NCBI GenBank assembly: GCA_964485095.1
Contig: CAZAIB010000021.1
Span: 1 to 64,000, forward strand
DNA: 64,000 nucleotides
Origin: CAYNWT01 sp964485095
GTDB lineage: Bacteria; Planctomycetota; Planctomycetia; Planctomycetales; Planctomycetaceae
Reading direction: 5' to 3'
The translations under genes were made by a program, and so were the position numbers. Below are positions 25,026-34,325 of this stretch, one piece after another. How positions within the stretch are numbered: position 1 is the first letter of the stretch; each line of letters opens with the position of its first letter. Below the pieces are notes generated by a model. The model did no database searches. It had not been told where the DNA came from and saw only the letters and a program-made list of their open reading frames with translations.

Positions 25026-28000
25026 CGCGGCAACTGGCGTTGTCATTGCTTTCGCTGGTGCTGCTAATGCCTTGCGCTGAAGGCCAGGAACAGCCACTTC
25101 GGCTGGAGCGACTGAAGGTCAACTCAGACCAGCTCCGCACTCTTATTGACACCAGTAGCCTGGTTCCAATCGACAGTGACGAACTCAACCGCCGGCTGAG
25201 GCAAGCACAAGCAGCCATCGCGCCACCTTCAACATTCATCCCGGATCGGATCAGCTACACAGCCCGTCTTCTAACAACCGGAGAATTGGAAGGAACACTG
25301 GACGCGACGGTCGCAGCGAACCCGAGCAAACAGTCAAAGACTCTGCTTCTTGGCAAGCCGCAGTTCAGTACATTCCAGCTCACCAAACCGACCACATGGG
25401 GTATGACCACTGATGGCAATGCCATGGTTCTGGTAGATCCTGAACAGGAAAGTCTCCGGGGCAATTGGAAGCTGGACGGCAGACAACGCGTTTGGGGAAC
25501 TGAGTTTGTTCTGCACCCACTAACAGCGCTCGCCAGCGAACTCACACTCACACTGCCAGCCGGGCACCGACTGCAATCCAATGCGGTTATCGTCAACCCG
25601 CCTGCCGATCATCAGAATGAAACAAAGTGGCGCGTTGTCCTGGACGGCAACGCGCCCGTCCGCCTCAACGTAGTGGCATCGCCACGATCGGTCGCACCGG
25701 AAGGGGCACGAGTTGAAGTCAACACGACCTGGACTCTCCGCGCGGACAGCACGACGTTCCGGTCAGAGTACCTTCTGCAGTGCCCGGCCCCGATTGATGA
25801 GTTCTCCATCCGAATTCCTGACGGCGGAACGGTGGAATCCGTTTCCTACGGGGATGGCACAGTGCTCCCGATTGAACTCTCCCGAACCGACTCGGGCCTG
25901 CTGCTCCGAGTGAAACTTCCTGAGAAGCTACAAGGCGCCAGCCGGCCATTCATCCTCTCCGCGACCGCCGCGCCGGTTGCCGGAAAGGTGTGGTCTGTTC
26001 CGTCACTGGCAGTCGTTGCATGTCGAACCGCAGGCGGCAAAGCTGTTGCTGCGACTGTGCATCGAGTAAAACATCGCCTGCGGATCGAATCACCGCTGGA
26101 ACTCCAGCAGTTAGATCTGGCAGGTCACGAACAAACCGATAGCGTTTTTGACCTGGATGGAACCCAAACGATTTCGTTGACGCGGATCTTTGCGAATAGC
26201 AACGCGACCCTGCGTGTGAGCCAGGCACAACGATCACGCCAGTACCAAATCGCGACACGCATAGAACCAGAATCCGGAGTCTGGAAACACAAGAGCGTCC
26301 TGGTATCCGACACCCTGTTACCTGGTGAGGTCAGGCTCTCGCTGCCGCAGGGCTTTACCGTTCAGGAAGTGAGCGTTGGTACCGACAAAACTCCGTGCGA
26401 CTTTCGAATCGAAGGCACCGCAGCCGCACCGTTGGTCCGCGCGTTCCTGCCACCAATTGGTAGCAGCATGCTGGAGCTCATCGGACACACCAGAACCACG
26501 CCAAAGACAGCCATCGCAACCGTGGACGGCAAATTGACAACTCACGTGCTGGTTGTGCCCACAAACAGCCTGACCCAACCTGTGGATTCGCTCCCAACAC
26601 TGCTGGCCGGACAGCTACCCACAGCGCTTCGAACAATGCTGCCAACAAACTTTCTTGACGCCGATAGCGCGATCGTTGAATCCAAACCTGGGACAACCAT
26701 TGAACTAGCCGAACAGGCCCCCCTTGTTGATGCAACGTCGGAACCCGACCAGGACGCTGGCGCTGACGAAGCAACAAACACGCTTGTCCTGCCGGTCCAA
26801 CTTACTTCGGTACTGCGTTCAGGTTCCGCCAGCGACACCCACACAGCCAGCGTGCTGACCGGCAACAACCCGACACTGGCATTCGAACTGGTCGAAGGCA
26901 TCAGCATCACAGAAGTTCGGGTCAATCAGCGGAAGACGCGATTTAGCAGGACGAAATCCAGCGTCGTCGTACCTCTGGACACAACCGTCTCGCGAAACCT
27001 TGTTGAGGTCCGCTACGAATCTGCCACCACAAAGACCAGCTATCTAAAGCAAACACGCAGCATCCCGCTGCCGCAGTTTCGCGCCCAAAGCAGCCTGTCC
27101 TGGAACCTTACCCTTCCGTCCGGAACCCGACTGCTTGGGTACAACTCGCCGGACGCAACGACGAGATACTCCAATCCGTTACTAAACACACTGGGACCGC
27201 TGCACACGCAAACAACGCCTGAAGTAATCGCAGACGTCATGCTGCCCACGGTTCCAAAGTCACTGCAGATCACAACGCTCCAAACCAACGACATTACCAC
27301 CTACGCCTGGATTGGAACCGCCGCGGCACTGCTGGTCGGAATGATGATCGTGCGATTCAGCTCACCTGTCTGGCTGTGTGCGTTCGAAGGGCTCGTCGCT
27401 CTGTTGTGTTTTGTCTTGCCAGATCCGTTTGGCACGATTTGTGGAGGCTGCCTGCTGGGCGGACTTGTTGCTCTGGTTCTAGCCAACCTGGTGACTCGCA
27501 ACAGGCTACCAATTGCCAAACCACAGGGCTCACAGTTCACACTATCACCATCGCGTGTCGGCACACTACTACTCGCAGCCGGACTAAGCCTCGGGACAAT
27601 CACCGTGGCTCAGGATTTGGCAACCGAGACATTCAAGGTCTTCGAGGTCCAGGGACAGAAGACCGTCTACGTTGAGAAGTCGCTGTTGGATCGACTGGAA
27701 GCGTCAACCACCTCGCCAGCCCCAATGTTGCTTTTGCAACAGGCACACTACACGGTTGAGTATGCCGACGACGGCTACTCCGTGCACGCCATCATCAAAG
27801 CAATCGTCCCCGAACCAGCCACCGACGTCACAGTCTCGCTGCCATTCGCCAACGCAAACGTCAACGAGTGCTGGGTTGATGGAACCTCGCGGGTGTTCCG
27901 AAAGCAGGGTGAGGAAATCCAGTTCCAGATTCCTTCCGTTGACCGAGACCCTGATTCCAGCGAACCACGCGAAGTCGTTCTGGAACTGGATCTCTTTCCA

Positions 28001-30361
28001 GCCGTCGTCGATAACAGCATTACACTCACACTTCCAGGAGCGACCGGTTCGACTTGCACGGTGAACGCTCCGGAAACCGTTGACATTCAACTGAACGGCG
28101 CCTCCGCGGAAGCTGGCAAACCTTACCCGGCCACTGATCGAATTCAGATCACCGCGGGCAACCTTGCTGAGAACGCCGAGGTTCCCACTACCGCACCAAC
28201 GTTCCAAAACAAGTGCGTGGTGGAAGTTGGTTCTGGTGAGACATCCATCATCCACAGCCTCATCGTGACACCCGGGTCAGAACCGCTCGAACGGCTTGAT
28301 CTGGCGTTGCCGCCAACACATCGGTTCCTGTCACTGACATCCAGTGTTCCTTCACGAGAAGAAATCTTCGCCGGAACACCAACAAGTTACATTGGAATCG
28401 AATTCACGCAGCCGGTCATCGCCCCGGTCGAACTGACACTCAAACTGGTTGAAACCAACACGGCATTGGGAGCAGAACGCAGCATCCAGCTAATCCCACT
28501 GGTGCCAGGTTCGACTGGTGATGAGGTGACCATCGCCACCGCGCAGGGACTGAACCTGGATGACATCCGGACAACACCTTCCAACACGCTGAACTCTGAA
28601 ACCGTGGCACTCGTGTCGACCGTAGGACCAACGACATTCAAAATCGATGCAGCAACGCGAGTTCAATTCAGCCTTTCCAACCCGCCCGCCACACGTGAAG
28701 TCTGGCTGGATCAGACTGTTCAAATCGGTGCCGAAGAAGTGGACTACTCAATGGAGGCTGAACTTCGCATCATCAACGGGCCAGTATTCGCTCATACACT
28801 GACAGTACCGCAGGAACTTCAGATTGACACGATTGTCGTCCGAGAGAACGGCGTCGATCGACTCGCCCGCTACCAACAAGCCGGCAACGAACTGCTGTTA
28901 CTTCTGGAAGGTCGAACCTCTGGCGTTCAGGACATACAGGTCCAGGGCCGAATCTCCCGCAGCATTGATTCGCTGACAGCGATCCCTGAGATCAAAATCG
29001 CCGACGCCAGCACTCGGGAATCAACACTCGTCATCCGCAAAGCCACATCCCTGGACGTCACCCTTGAGAACCGAGACGGCGTTCCATTCGTCGTCCGCCC
29101 CGACAGCGCGTCAACGGATTCGCTGGCCGAGGGCGAAGCCACGTTTCAGTTGCTCGAATCCACCCAGCTACCACTCATTCGAACGCACCCAAAACAACCC
29201 GAACAGGTGACTGCAGTCTGTTTCCTTAAACGAGCGGCAGATCTTAGCGAGCCAGACTACAAGTGGATCTATCGTGTGGAGGGCAACAGATCCGAAGTGC
29301 TTATCGATCTCAATGGCGGTACGCTGGAACCGGCAGCTGAAGACGAGGCCACTGCGGTTCTATCCGGCACAGATTCCAGAATCACGTTTTCCGAAACCGG
29401 ACCTCGGACGTTCGCCGTAACATTTAGCGGCGTTCCAGGTGGTGTGCCCCAAATTGATTGGAAAACCAATGTGCAGACAACAACGTACCTCGCGATTCCA
29501 CTAGAGTTTGAGTCGGTAGTCACCGGCGCTAGGGAAGTTAGCGACGGGACACTACCCGACTGGGCAATTCCAGAGGTCACGCAGGGCATCCGTTTGTTTT
29601 CCTGCACCAACGACGAATGGAGTGTCGAATCAGCCCCTAGGGCAACAGCCTCACAAACAAGTGGCGCCCCCGCAGCGTTTGTCGAAACGACGATTTGGCA
29701 GGACCGCGACACAACGTCCGGTGTAACAACCGTCGTGCCGGGGGCGGGTGGTCAGCAACTGCTGGTGAATATTCCCGAAGGAGTATCCATTACTTCTGTC
29801 GAACTGGAAGATCGACTCTATAAGGAAGGCAGCGACGGCAGCAGTTTGCGCGTCCCCACCACCGATGTTGGGTACGTGACGCTCCGGTGGAAAGCTCTAG
29901 GTCGCTCAGGCGACTTCGAACTCCCCTTTCCGGATCTGCTGGATGGAGAAGCGTTTTTTGCCATGCCCGATGCCAGCATGAACGTGGGTCAGGAAGCAAC
30001 AGCCGTCACAAGTTTAGAATACATGGCTCAGCGGCCGGCTGTGCTTGCAGACGTACCGGTTCCCTCCGGACATTCCAACGTTGCATCAGTCTTCTTCCGA
30101 TCGCCGGCCTCATACAGCCCGCAGGTCAGCCTGAATTCTGCGGCAGCCGCGACTCCCGGAATCGGTACTGGCTTCATCGCGGGGCTTCTGGTTTTCTGCT
30201 TGTCCCTGACCACACAGTATGTCCGAACCGGCGTCAGGGCCGCCCTGATCCTTGGGAGCCTTGGCGGGCTTCTGGTGCTAACGTCCACCTACCCACCAGC
30301 AGGCTATGCACTGCTGGTGGCCGCACCATTTATCTGGTGGAAGGTTCCGCACAGCGTGTAG
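25022..30361 (+). CDS. Giant envelope protein, apparent two-module fusion
   Basis: 1779 aa, family not recognised. A signal peptide ends near residue 22 (LVLLMPCAEGQ). Beta-rich domains follow. A block of membrane helices lies at about 761-830 (YAWIGTAAALLVGMMIV, then GGCLLGGLVALVLANLV). At 844-864 comes a signal-peptide-like stretch ending TVAQ, and then a second long beta-rich part. A final helix block lies at 1715-1779 (GFIAGLLVFCLSLTTQY). Each half therefore repeats the plan of the 1070-aa neighbour: signal, short helical segment ending in an exposed linker, beta domains, terminal helices. The start overlaps the previous stop by four bases. No catalytic motif is seen; a scaffold or surface role is only a guess. 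Confidence 0.85.
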   Translation: MTRQLALSLLSLVLLMPCAEGQEQPLRLERLKVNSDQLRTLIDTSSLVPIDSDELNRRLRQAQAAIAPPSTFIPDRISYTARLLTTGELEGTLDATVAANPSKQSKTLLLGKPQFSTFQLTKPTTWGMTTDGNAMVLVDPEQESLRGNWKLDGRQRVWGTEFVLHPLTALASELTLTLPAGHRLQSNAVIVNPPADHQNETKWRVVLDGNAPVRLNVVASPRSVAPEGARVEVNTTWTLRADSTTFRSEYLLQCPAPIDEFSIRIPDGGTVESVSYGDGTVLPIELSRTDSGLLLRVKLPEKLQGASRPFILSATAAPVAGKVWSVPSLAVVACRTAGGKAVAATVHRVKHRLRIESPLELQQLDLAGHEQTDSVFDLDGTQTISLTRIFANSNATLRVSQAQRSRQYQIATRIEPESGVWKHKSVLVSDTLLPGEVRLSLPQGFTVQEVSVGTDKTPCDFRIEGTAAAPLVRAFLPPIGSSMLELIGHTRTTPKTAIATVDGKLTTHVLVVPTNSLTQPVDSLPTLLAGQLPTALRTMLPTNFLDADSAIVESKPGTTIELAEQAPLVDATSEPDQDAGADEATNTLVLPVQLTSVLRSGSASDTHTASVLTGNNPTLAFELVEGISITEVRVNQRKTRFSRTKSSVVVPLDTTVSRNLVEVRYESATTKTSYLKQTRSIPLPQFRAQSSLSWNLTLPSGTRLLGYNSPDATTRYSNPLLNTLGPLHTQTTPEVIADVMLPTVPKSLQITTLQTNDITTYAWIGTAAALLVGMMIVRFSSPVWLCAFEGLVALLCFVLPDPFGTICGGCLLGGLVALVLANLVTRNRLPIAKPQGSQFTLSPSRVGTLLLAAGLSLGTITVAQDLATETFKVFEVQGQKTVYVEKSLLDRLEASTTSPAPMLLLQQAHYTVEYADDGYSVHAIIKAIVPEPATDVTVSLPFANANVNECWVDGTSRVFRKQGEEIQFQIPSVDRDPDSSEPREVVLELDLFPAVVDNSITLTLPGATGSTCTVNAPETVDIQLNGASAEAGKPYPATDRIQITAGNLAENAEVPTTAPTFQNKCVVEVGSGETSIIHSLIVTPGSEPLERLDLALPPTHRFLSLTSSVPSREEIFAGTPTSYIGIEFTQPVIAPVELTLKLVETNTALGAERSIQLIPLVPGSTGDEVTIATAQGLNLDDIRTTPSNTLNSETVALVSTVGPTTFKIDAATRVQFSLSNPPATREVWLDQTVQIGAEEVDYSMEAELRIINGPVFAHTLTVPQELQIDTIVVRENGVDRLARYQQAGNELLLLLEGRTSGVQDIQVQGRISRSIDSLTAIPEIKIADASTRESTLVIRKATSLDVTLENRDGVPFVVRPDSASTDSLAEGEATFQLLESTQLPLIRTHPKQPEQVTAVCFLKRAADLSEPDYKWIYRVEGNRSEVLIDLNGGTLEPAAEDEATAVLSGTDSRITFSETGPRTFAVTFSGVPGGVPQIDWKTNVQTTTYLAIPLEFESVVTGAREVSDGTLPDWAIPEVTQGIRLFSCTNDEWSVESAPRATASQTSGAPAAFVETTIWQDRDTTSGVTTVVPGAGGQQLLVNIPEGVSITSVELEDRLYKEGSDGSSLRVPTTDVGYVTLRWKALGRSGDFELPFPDLLDGEAFFAMPDASMNVGQEATAVTSLEYMAQRPAVLADVPVPSGHSNVASVFFRSPASYSPQVSLNSAAAATPGIGTGFIAGLLVFCLSLTTQYVRTGVRAALILGSLGGLLVLTSTYPPAGYALLVAAPFIWWKVPHSV

Positions 30362-30471
30362 AGCACTGACTGACTCAGTACGGTATCGACGCCCTCGGAA
30401 CGCACTGATAGACTCCCAGGCGGCTAGTCGTCTGACCCACGAAGTTCATCGATCCCAAACTGCTAAATACT

Positions 30472-31272
30472 ATGGATGAGTTGTTAAAGGCGCTTGTACT
30501 TGGAGTCATCCAGGGTTTCACCGAGTTTCTTCCGGTCAGCAGCAGCGGACATCTTGAAATCGGAAAAGCCCTGCTGGGCACGAACCTCGATGCCGACGAA
30601 AGCATGCTCATGACAGTCGTCCTGCACGCGGCCACGGCGCTCAGCACGGTTGTCGTCTTCTGGAAAGACATCAAAGAGATTCTGGCTGGCGTTTTTGAAT
30701 TCAAACGCAACGAACACACGGAGTTCGTTGCGAAGATTGTCTTGTCTATGATCCCGGCGGCGATTGTCGGAGTCGTGTTCAAAGATCAGATCGAGAGTTT
30801 CTTCAGCGGGAACCTTATGCTTGTTGGGGCCATGCTTGTCCTCACCGGCGCACTACTGCTGCTTGCCGGTCGATCAAAGAACACAACAAAGTCTGTCGGG
30901 TTCGTCGAAGCGATTATTGTCGGAGTCGCTCAGGCAATCGCCATCCTACCAGGCGTTTCGCGATCCGGAGCCACCATTGCCACGTCAGTACTCCTGGGCG
31001 TTGATCGAACCCGAGCCGCTCGGTTCTCATTCCTGATGGTCGTGCCACTGATCATGGGTAAGATCGCCAAAGACATACTGGATGGCGAATTCACAGCCGG
31101 AGACGTATCAATCCCTTCTCTGGCAGTTGGATTCATCGCGGCGTTTGTCACCGGACTCTTCGCGTGCAAGTGGATGATCGCACTGGTCAAGAACTGCCAA
31201 CTATGGTGGTTTGCCATCTACTGCTTCATTGTCGGAGCAATCGCAATGGGATCAGTAGCTCTTGCCGGGTGA
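30472..31272 (+). CDS. uppP: Undecaprenyl-diphosphatase UppP (BacA)
   Basis: 266 aa, the usual length. It has GVIQGFTEFLPVSSSGHLE at residues 11-29, which is the (E/Q)-rich plus PVSSSGH signature, and ILPGVSRSGATIAT at about 162-175, the second conserved PGxSRSG motif. About eight membrane helices are predicted by eye. The enzyme dephosphorylates undecaprenyl diphosphate to recycle the lipid carrier for peptidoglycan and surface polysaccharides. It lies 110 bases after the giant envelope gene on the same strand, which may reflect shared envelope function, though a common transcript is uncertain. Confidence 0.97.
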   Translation: MDELLKALVLGVIQGFTEFLPVSSSGHLEIGKALLGTNLDADESMLMTVVLHAATALSTVVVFWKDIKEILAGVFEFKRNEHTEFVAKIVLSMIPAAIVGVVFKDQIESFFSGNLMLVGAMLVLTGALLLLAGRSKNTTKSVGFVEAIIVGVAQAIAILPGVSRSGATIATSVLLGVDRTRAARFSFLMVVPLIMGKIAKDILDGEFTAGDVSIPSLAVGFIAAFVTGLFACKWMIALVKNCQLWWFAIYCFIVGAIAMGSVALAG

Positions 31273-31278
31273 ACCAAA

Positions 31279-31296
31279 ACGGTTCCAGACAACCGT
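31279..31296. terminator. Hairpin between convergent genes
   Basis: ACGGTT (31279-31284), loop CCAGAC and AACCGT (31291-31296) lie directly after the uppP stop, in the 54-bp gap before the convergent operon end at 31327. There is no T-run on either side. The position favours a terminator, but the stem is short. Confidence 0.35.
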
Positions 31297-31326
31297 CAGA
31301 CAATCCGCCAAATGATCAATCGGCCG

Positions 31327-33279
31327 TCAGATTCGATCCAGAGAATCTATCCACCGACCGAATGTTTCAACCTGATCGGCAGACGGGTACTCGCTGCCGC
31401 TGGCCACTGAATCGGCAAACGTCACCGGGTACTTCATGGCTCGCAGCCCTTTGACTGTCGCCTGCACTCGCGGGAACGCTTTGTCCTTCTCGCCAGCGTA
31501 CAGATAAATTTGCAACGCGAACTCCGGTCGGTTCTCAGGTGGCCGACTTCTCAGACCGCCACCAACCACGATCACACCACGCACAAGGTCGCGATTTTCC
31601 AGAGTGGTCGCAAAGCTCATCCCGGCAGACGATCCGTATCCATGCACCACCACGCGGCGTGGATCGATTGAGTATCGTTGCTGCATCAAACCGATTGTAT
31701 CTTTGACAAACCCCATCTCGTTCGGGTTCCAGGCCGCTTTCCCTGCCTTGGGAGCCACCATGATTAACCCTCGCGCGTCGCAGACGGACTTCCAATCATC
31801 CAGAATTCTGGCTTCCATCGTGTCGCCAGCCGGGTGCAGCCAGACGACCAATCCGTAGCTCTCGTTCGCGTTGTAAGCCGGCGGAACGTACGCCCAAAAG
31901 TCGTGTGCGTGAGTCTCAAACGTCTCCGTAATTCGGCCGGTCTTAACCGCGACTTTTTCTTCGGCAGGAACCAGCACCGGGTCCGGCAGACCAACAATGG
32001 TGTCAACAGGTAGCGTCGCCAACTTACCCTTGGCTGACTTTTCCTCATCGCCAGACACGAAACCAACTTCCACTTCGGTTTCAGGTCGAATGCGTCCCAC
32101 CGCAACAGCCAGTGCATCACGATCTGCCACGGCCTCACCGTTTAGAGAAACAATCACATCGCCAGCCGCCAACCCCATAGACGCTGCCGGTGAATCAGGA
32201 ACCACAAACCGAACTCGAGCCCCCTTCTCCGCCTCGCGCGATGACCGAGCGGGCAGGATGCCGAGGAACCCGGGCTCCCACGGCGGCAATTTCGCAACCA
32301 ATACAACGTCAACCGATTTCTCTTTCCCGTTACGATCCACCACAAGCGACAGGCTGTCACCAGCGTACTTGTTCCCAAGCGCATGCTTGACCTGAGCCAC
32401 CCGTTCGGTCGGTTTACCATCCACCGATAAGACCACATCGCCCTTCTGCAGTCCTGCTTTTTCAGCGGGCGAATCGTATCGCAACAAATCCAATTCCGGC
32501 TTCGTCCCGTAAATCGCAGCACTGGAAAATGTCACGCCAAGCAGCCCGCGTTTCAAATCCTCGCCGGCCCGGAGGCGTTCGACCGAAGCCAGAACCGACT
32601 CCATCGGAATCGCGAAGCCAATCCCTGAGTCATACCATTCCACGCCAGCCATGAGTTCATCAGAACGCGGCGACAGCGGAACCAACACACCCTGCACGCG
32701 CCCACTGATATCCAACAACGCGCCGCCGTAGTTTACCGGTGACACCTTAGCGTCCGTTTGGATCGCTTTACCCCAAACGCGGTTCACGGCGCTCACAATT
32801 CCAACCGACACCGACGGTCGTTTTGAATCCAGTGTGCGACCAACAGCCAGCGACCACTGGCCGACCTTAATCTCCGATCGCGGCGCGGCAACAGGTGGAG
32901 TCAGGTCACTGGCATCGACCCGCAACAGCGCCAACTGATTCACATGATCGGTCGCGACTCTTGTCGCAGACAGCCGGCGCCCATCCGCCAGCCGAACCAA
33001 GATCGCCGACGGCTTTGAGGCAAACGCAAACGCGCTTGTCACAATTTCACCATCGGCCGATACCACAACACCCGTCGTCGCAGCGGCCCCCTCAACATCA
33101 CCGGCCAACCGATCAATCCCGCCAATCGTCTCGATCTGAACCAGGGCCCCCTGCACGCGCGTGACAGCATTCTTAAACGCGCGTTCTTCCAGGATATCGA
33201 CTTCGTCGTCAGCACGCGCCACGCCGGTCCCACTGGTGAAACCAACACAAATTGTAAGCAGTGTGATCGTGGCCTTCAT
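31327..33279 (-). CDS. HtrA-like pseudoprotease with two PDZ domains and C-terminal esterase-like domain
   Basis: 650 aa with a signal peptide ending near GVARA. Residues about 35-235 follow the trypsin-like S1C fold, but all three catalytic positions appear changed: the histidine site reads VTSAFAF, the aspartate site QLALLRV, and the GNSGGPL site VNYGGAL with Tyr184. Two PDZ-like domains follow (GLQKGDVVLSVDG and GLAAGDVIVSLNG). The C-terminal 210 residues look like an alpha/beta hydrolase of the esterase / PHB-depolymerase type (LVVWLHPAGD, then HGYGSSAGMSFA with a nucleophile-elbow serine). So a dead protease domain seems fused to a possibly active esterase. It is the last gene of the operon, and its ATG overlaps the upstream stop as ATGA. 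Confidence 0.85.
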   Translation of the reverse strand: MKATITLLTICVGFTSGTGVARADDEVDILEERAFKNAVTRVQGALVQIETIGGIDRLAGDVEGAAATTGVVVSADGEIVTSAFAFASKPSAILVRLADGRRLSATRVATDHVNQLALLRVDASDLTPPVAAPRSEIKVGQWSLAVGRTLDSKRPSVSVGIVSAVNRVWGKAIQTDAKVSPVNYGGALLDISGRVQGVLVPLSPRSDELMAGVEWYDSGIGFAIPMESVLASVERLRAGEDLKRGLLGVTFSSAAIYGTKPELDLLRYDSPAEKAGLQKGDVVLSVDGKPTERVAQVKHALGNKYAGDSLSLVVDRNGKEKSVDVVLVAKLPPWEPGFLGILPARSSREAEKGARVRFVVPDSPAASMGLAAGDVIVSLNGEAVADRDALAVAVGRIRPETEVEVGFVSGDEEKSAKGKLATLPVDTIVGLPDPVLVPAEEKVAVKTGRITETFETHAHDFWAYVPPAYNANESYGLVVWLHPAGDTMEARILDDWKSVCDARGLIMVAPKAGKAAWNPNEMGFVKDTIGLMQQRYSIDPRRVVVHGYGSSAGMSFATTLENRDLVRGVIVVGGGLRSRPPENRPEFALQIYLYAGEKDKAFPRVQATVKGLRAMKYPVTFADSVASGSEYPSADQVETFGRWIDSLDRI

Positions 33280-34325
33280 TTTCCGCCCTTCGCTTTCACT
33301 GGTGCAACAAGCGAAAACGGAACCAGCTTATCCTGACGGCGGACAACCAATTCCACTTTCCGACCGTTCGCGACTCCTCCAAGCGCAGCCCGAAACTCGG
33401 CACACGAACGCACCAACTGGTCGTTCACATACACGACAAGGTCCTCACGTTGAACGCCCGCTTTCTGCGCCGCCGAACCTGCCACCACAGCGTCCACGTA
33501 GCCGGGCGTTCGCTGCACCACGTCCGGTACCATGACCAAACCAAAGTCTTCCGGCACGTACCTCGGTCGCTGACCGTCTCTCTGACTGGCAGTCCTTGCC
33601 GTGTATTTACCCGCGATCATTTGCTGCACAGGTTCTCTTAATTCCGTCAGCGGAACCGCATAGTTGACCCATGTGTTCGTCTGAGCGTTCCGGAGCTGCC
33701 GACCAATCATCGCGACCGGCCGTCCGCTGAGTGCCGTCAGCAGGCCACCTTCGGAACCGGCGTTGTTGGTGATCGCATCCACCACGTACAACTCAGAATC
33801 AATCGCAACATCAAACGAACCGCGCCGCGTTGATAGTTGTGTTCTTGCTGAAACGACGCCATGCATCACCGTGACCGGTTCGTCACCCGTCGCGACCTTA
33901 AACATGTTGCTAAACCCCAGGACACGCGTCCCCGGTTCAACATCACGAGCATCCTTCAGCGAAAACGCTGGAAACTGTTCGTCACCCGACTCCAGCTTCA
34001 ACACAGCAAGATCCAGACGCGGTTCAGCCGCAACCACACTCGCCGCGAACCGCCGCCCATCATGCAGCACAACAGCAAGGTCTGGCGTGTCTAAGACATG
34101 GTTCCACACCGTGATCGCATAGCCGCGTTTATCGACCATGAACCCACTGCTGTAGGCATTCAAATTCTGAATACCACCAGCGCCGAATATCTTCACGATT
34201 CGTTGCTGAACCATTTCAACCCGAGACTGCCCCAACGCGGCAGACGAACAGGTTAGAGCCAGCAACAGCCCCAAAAACAGGGGTACCAGACCGGCCCGTC
34301 TATCGATGAACCGTCTGATCATCAT
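33276..34325 (-). CDS. HtrA-like S1C protein with PDZ domain, nucleophile apparently lost
   Basis: 349 aa with a signal anchor or signal peptide (LFLGLLLALTCSSAALGQ). The protease-fold core keeps histidine (VWNHV, His76) and aspartate (RLDLAVLKL, Asp105). The usual GNSGGPL reads AGSEGGLL, which puts Glu192 at the nucleophile position with a serine one residue before. Activity is therefore doubtful unless Ser191 can substitute. One PDZ domain follows at about 255-335 (AGVQREDLVVYVND). It is translationally coupled on both sides through ATGA overlaps, and is the middle member of three HtrA-like genes. Confidence 0.85.
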   Translation of the reverse strand: MMIRRFIDRRAGLVPLFLGLLLALTCSSAALGQSRVEMVQQRIVKIFGAGGIQNLNAYSSGFMVDKRGYAITVWNHVLDTPDLAVVLHDGRRFAASVVAAEPRLDLAVLKLESGDEQFPAFSLKDARDVEPGTRVLGFSNMFKVATGDEPVTVMHGVVSARTQLSTRRGSFDVAIDSELYVVDAITNNAGSEGGLLTALSGRPVAMIGRQLRNAQTNTWVNYAVPLTELREPVQQMIAGKYTARTASQRDGQRPRYVPEDFGLVMVPDVVQRTPGYVDAVVAGSAAQKAGVQREDLVVYVNDQLVRSCAEFRAALGGVANGRKVELVVRRQDKLVPFSLVAPVKAKGGK

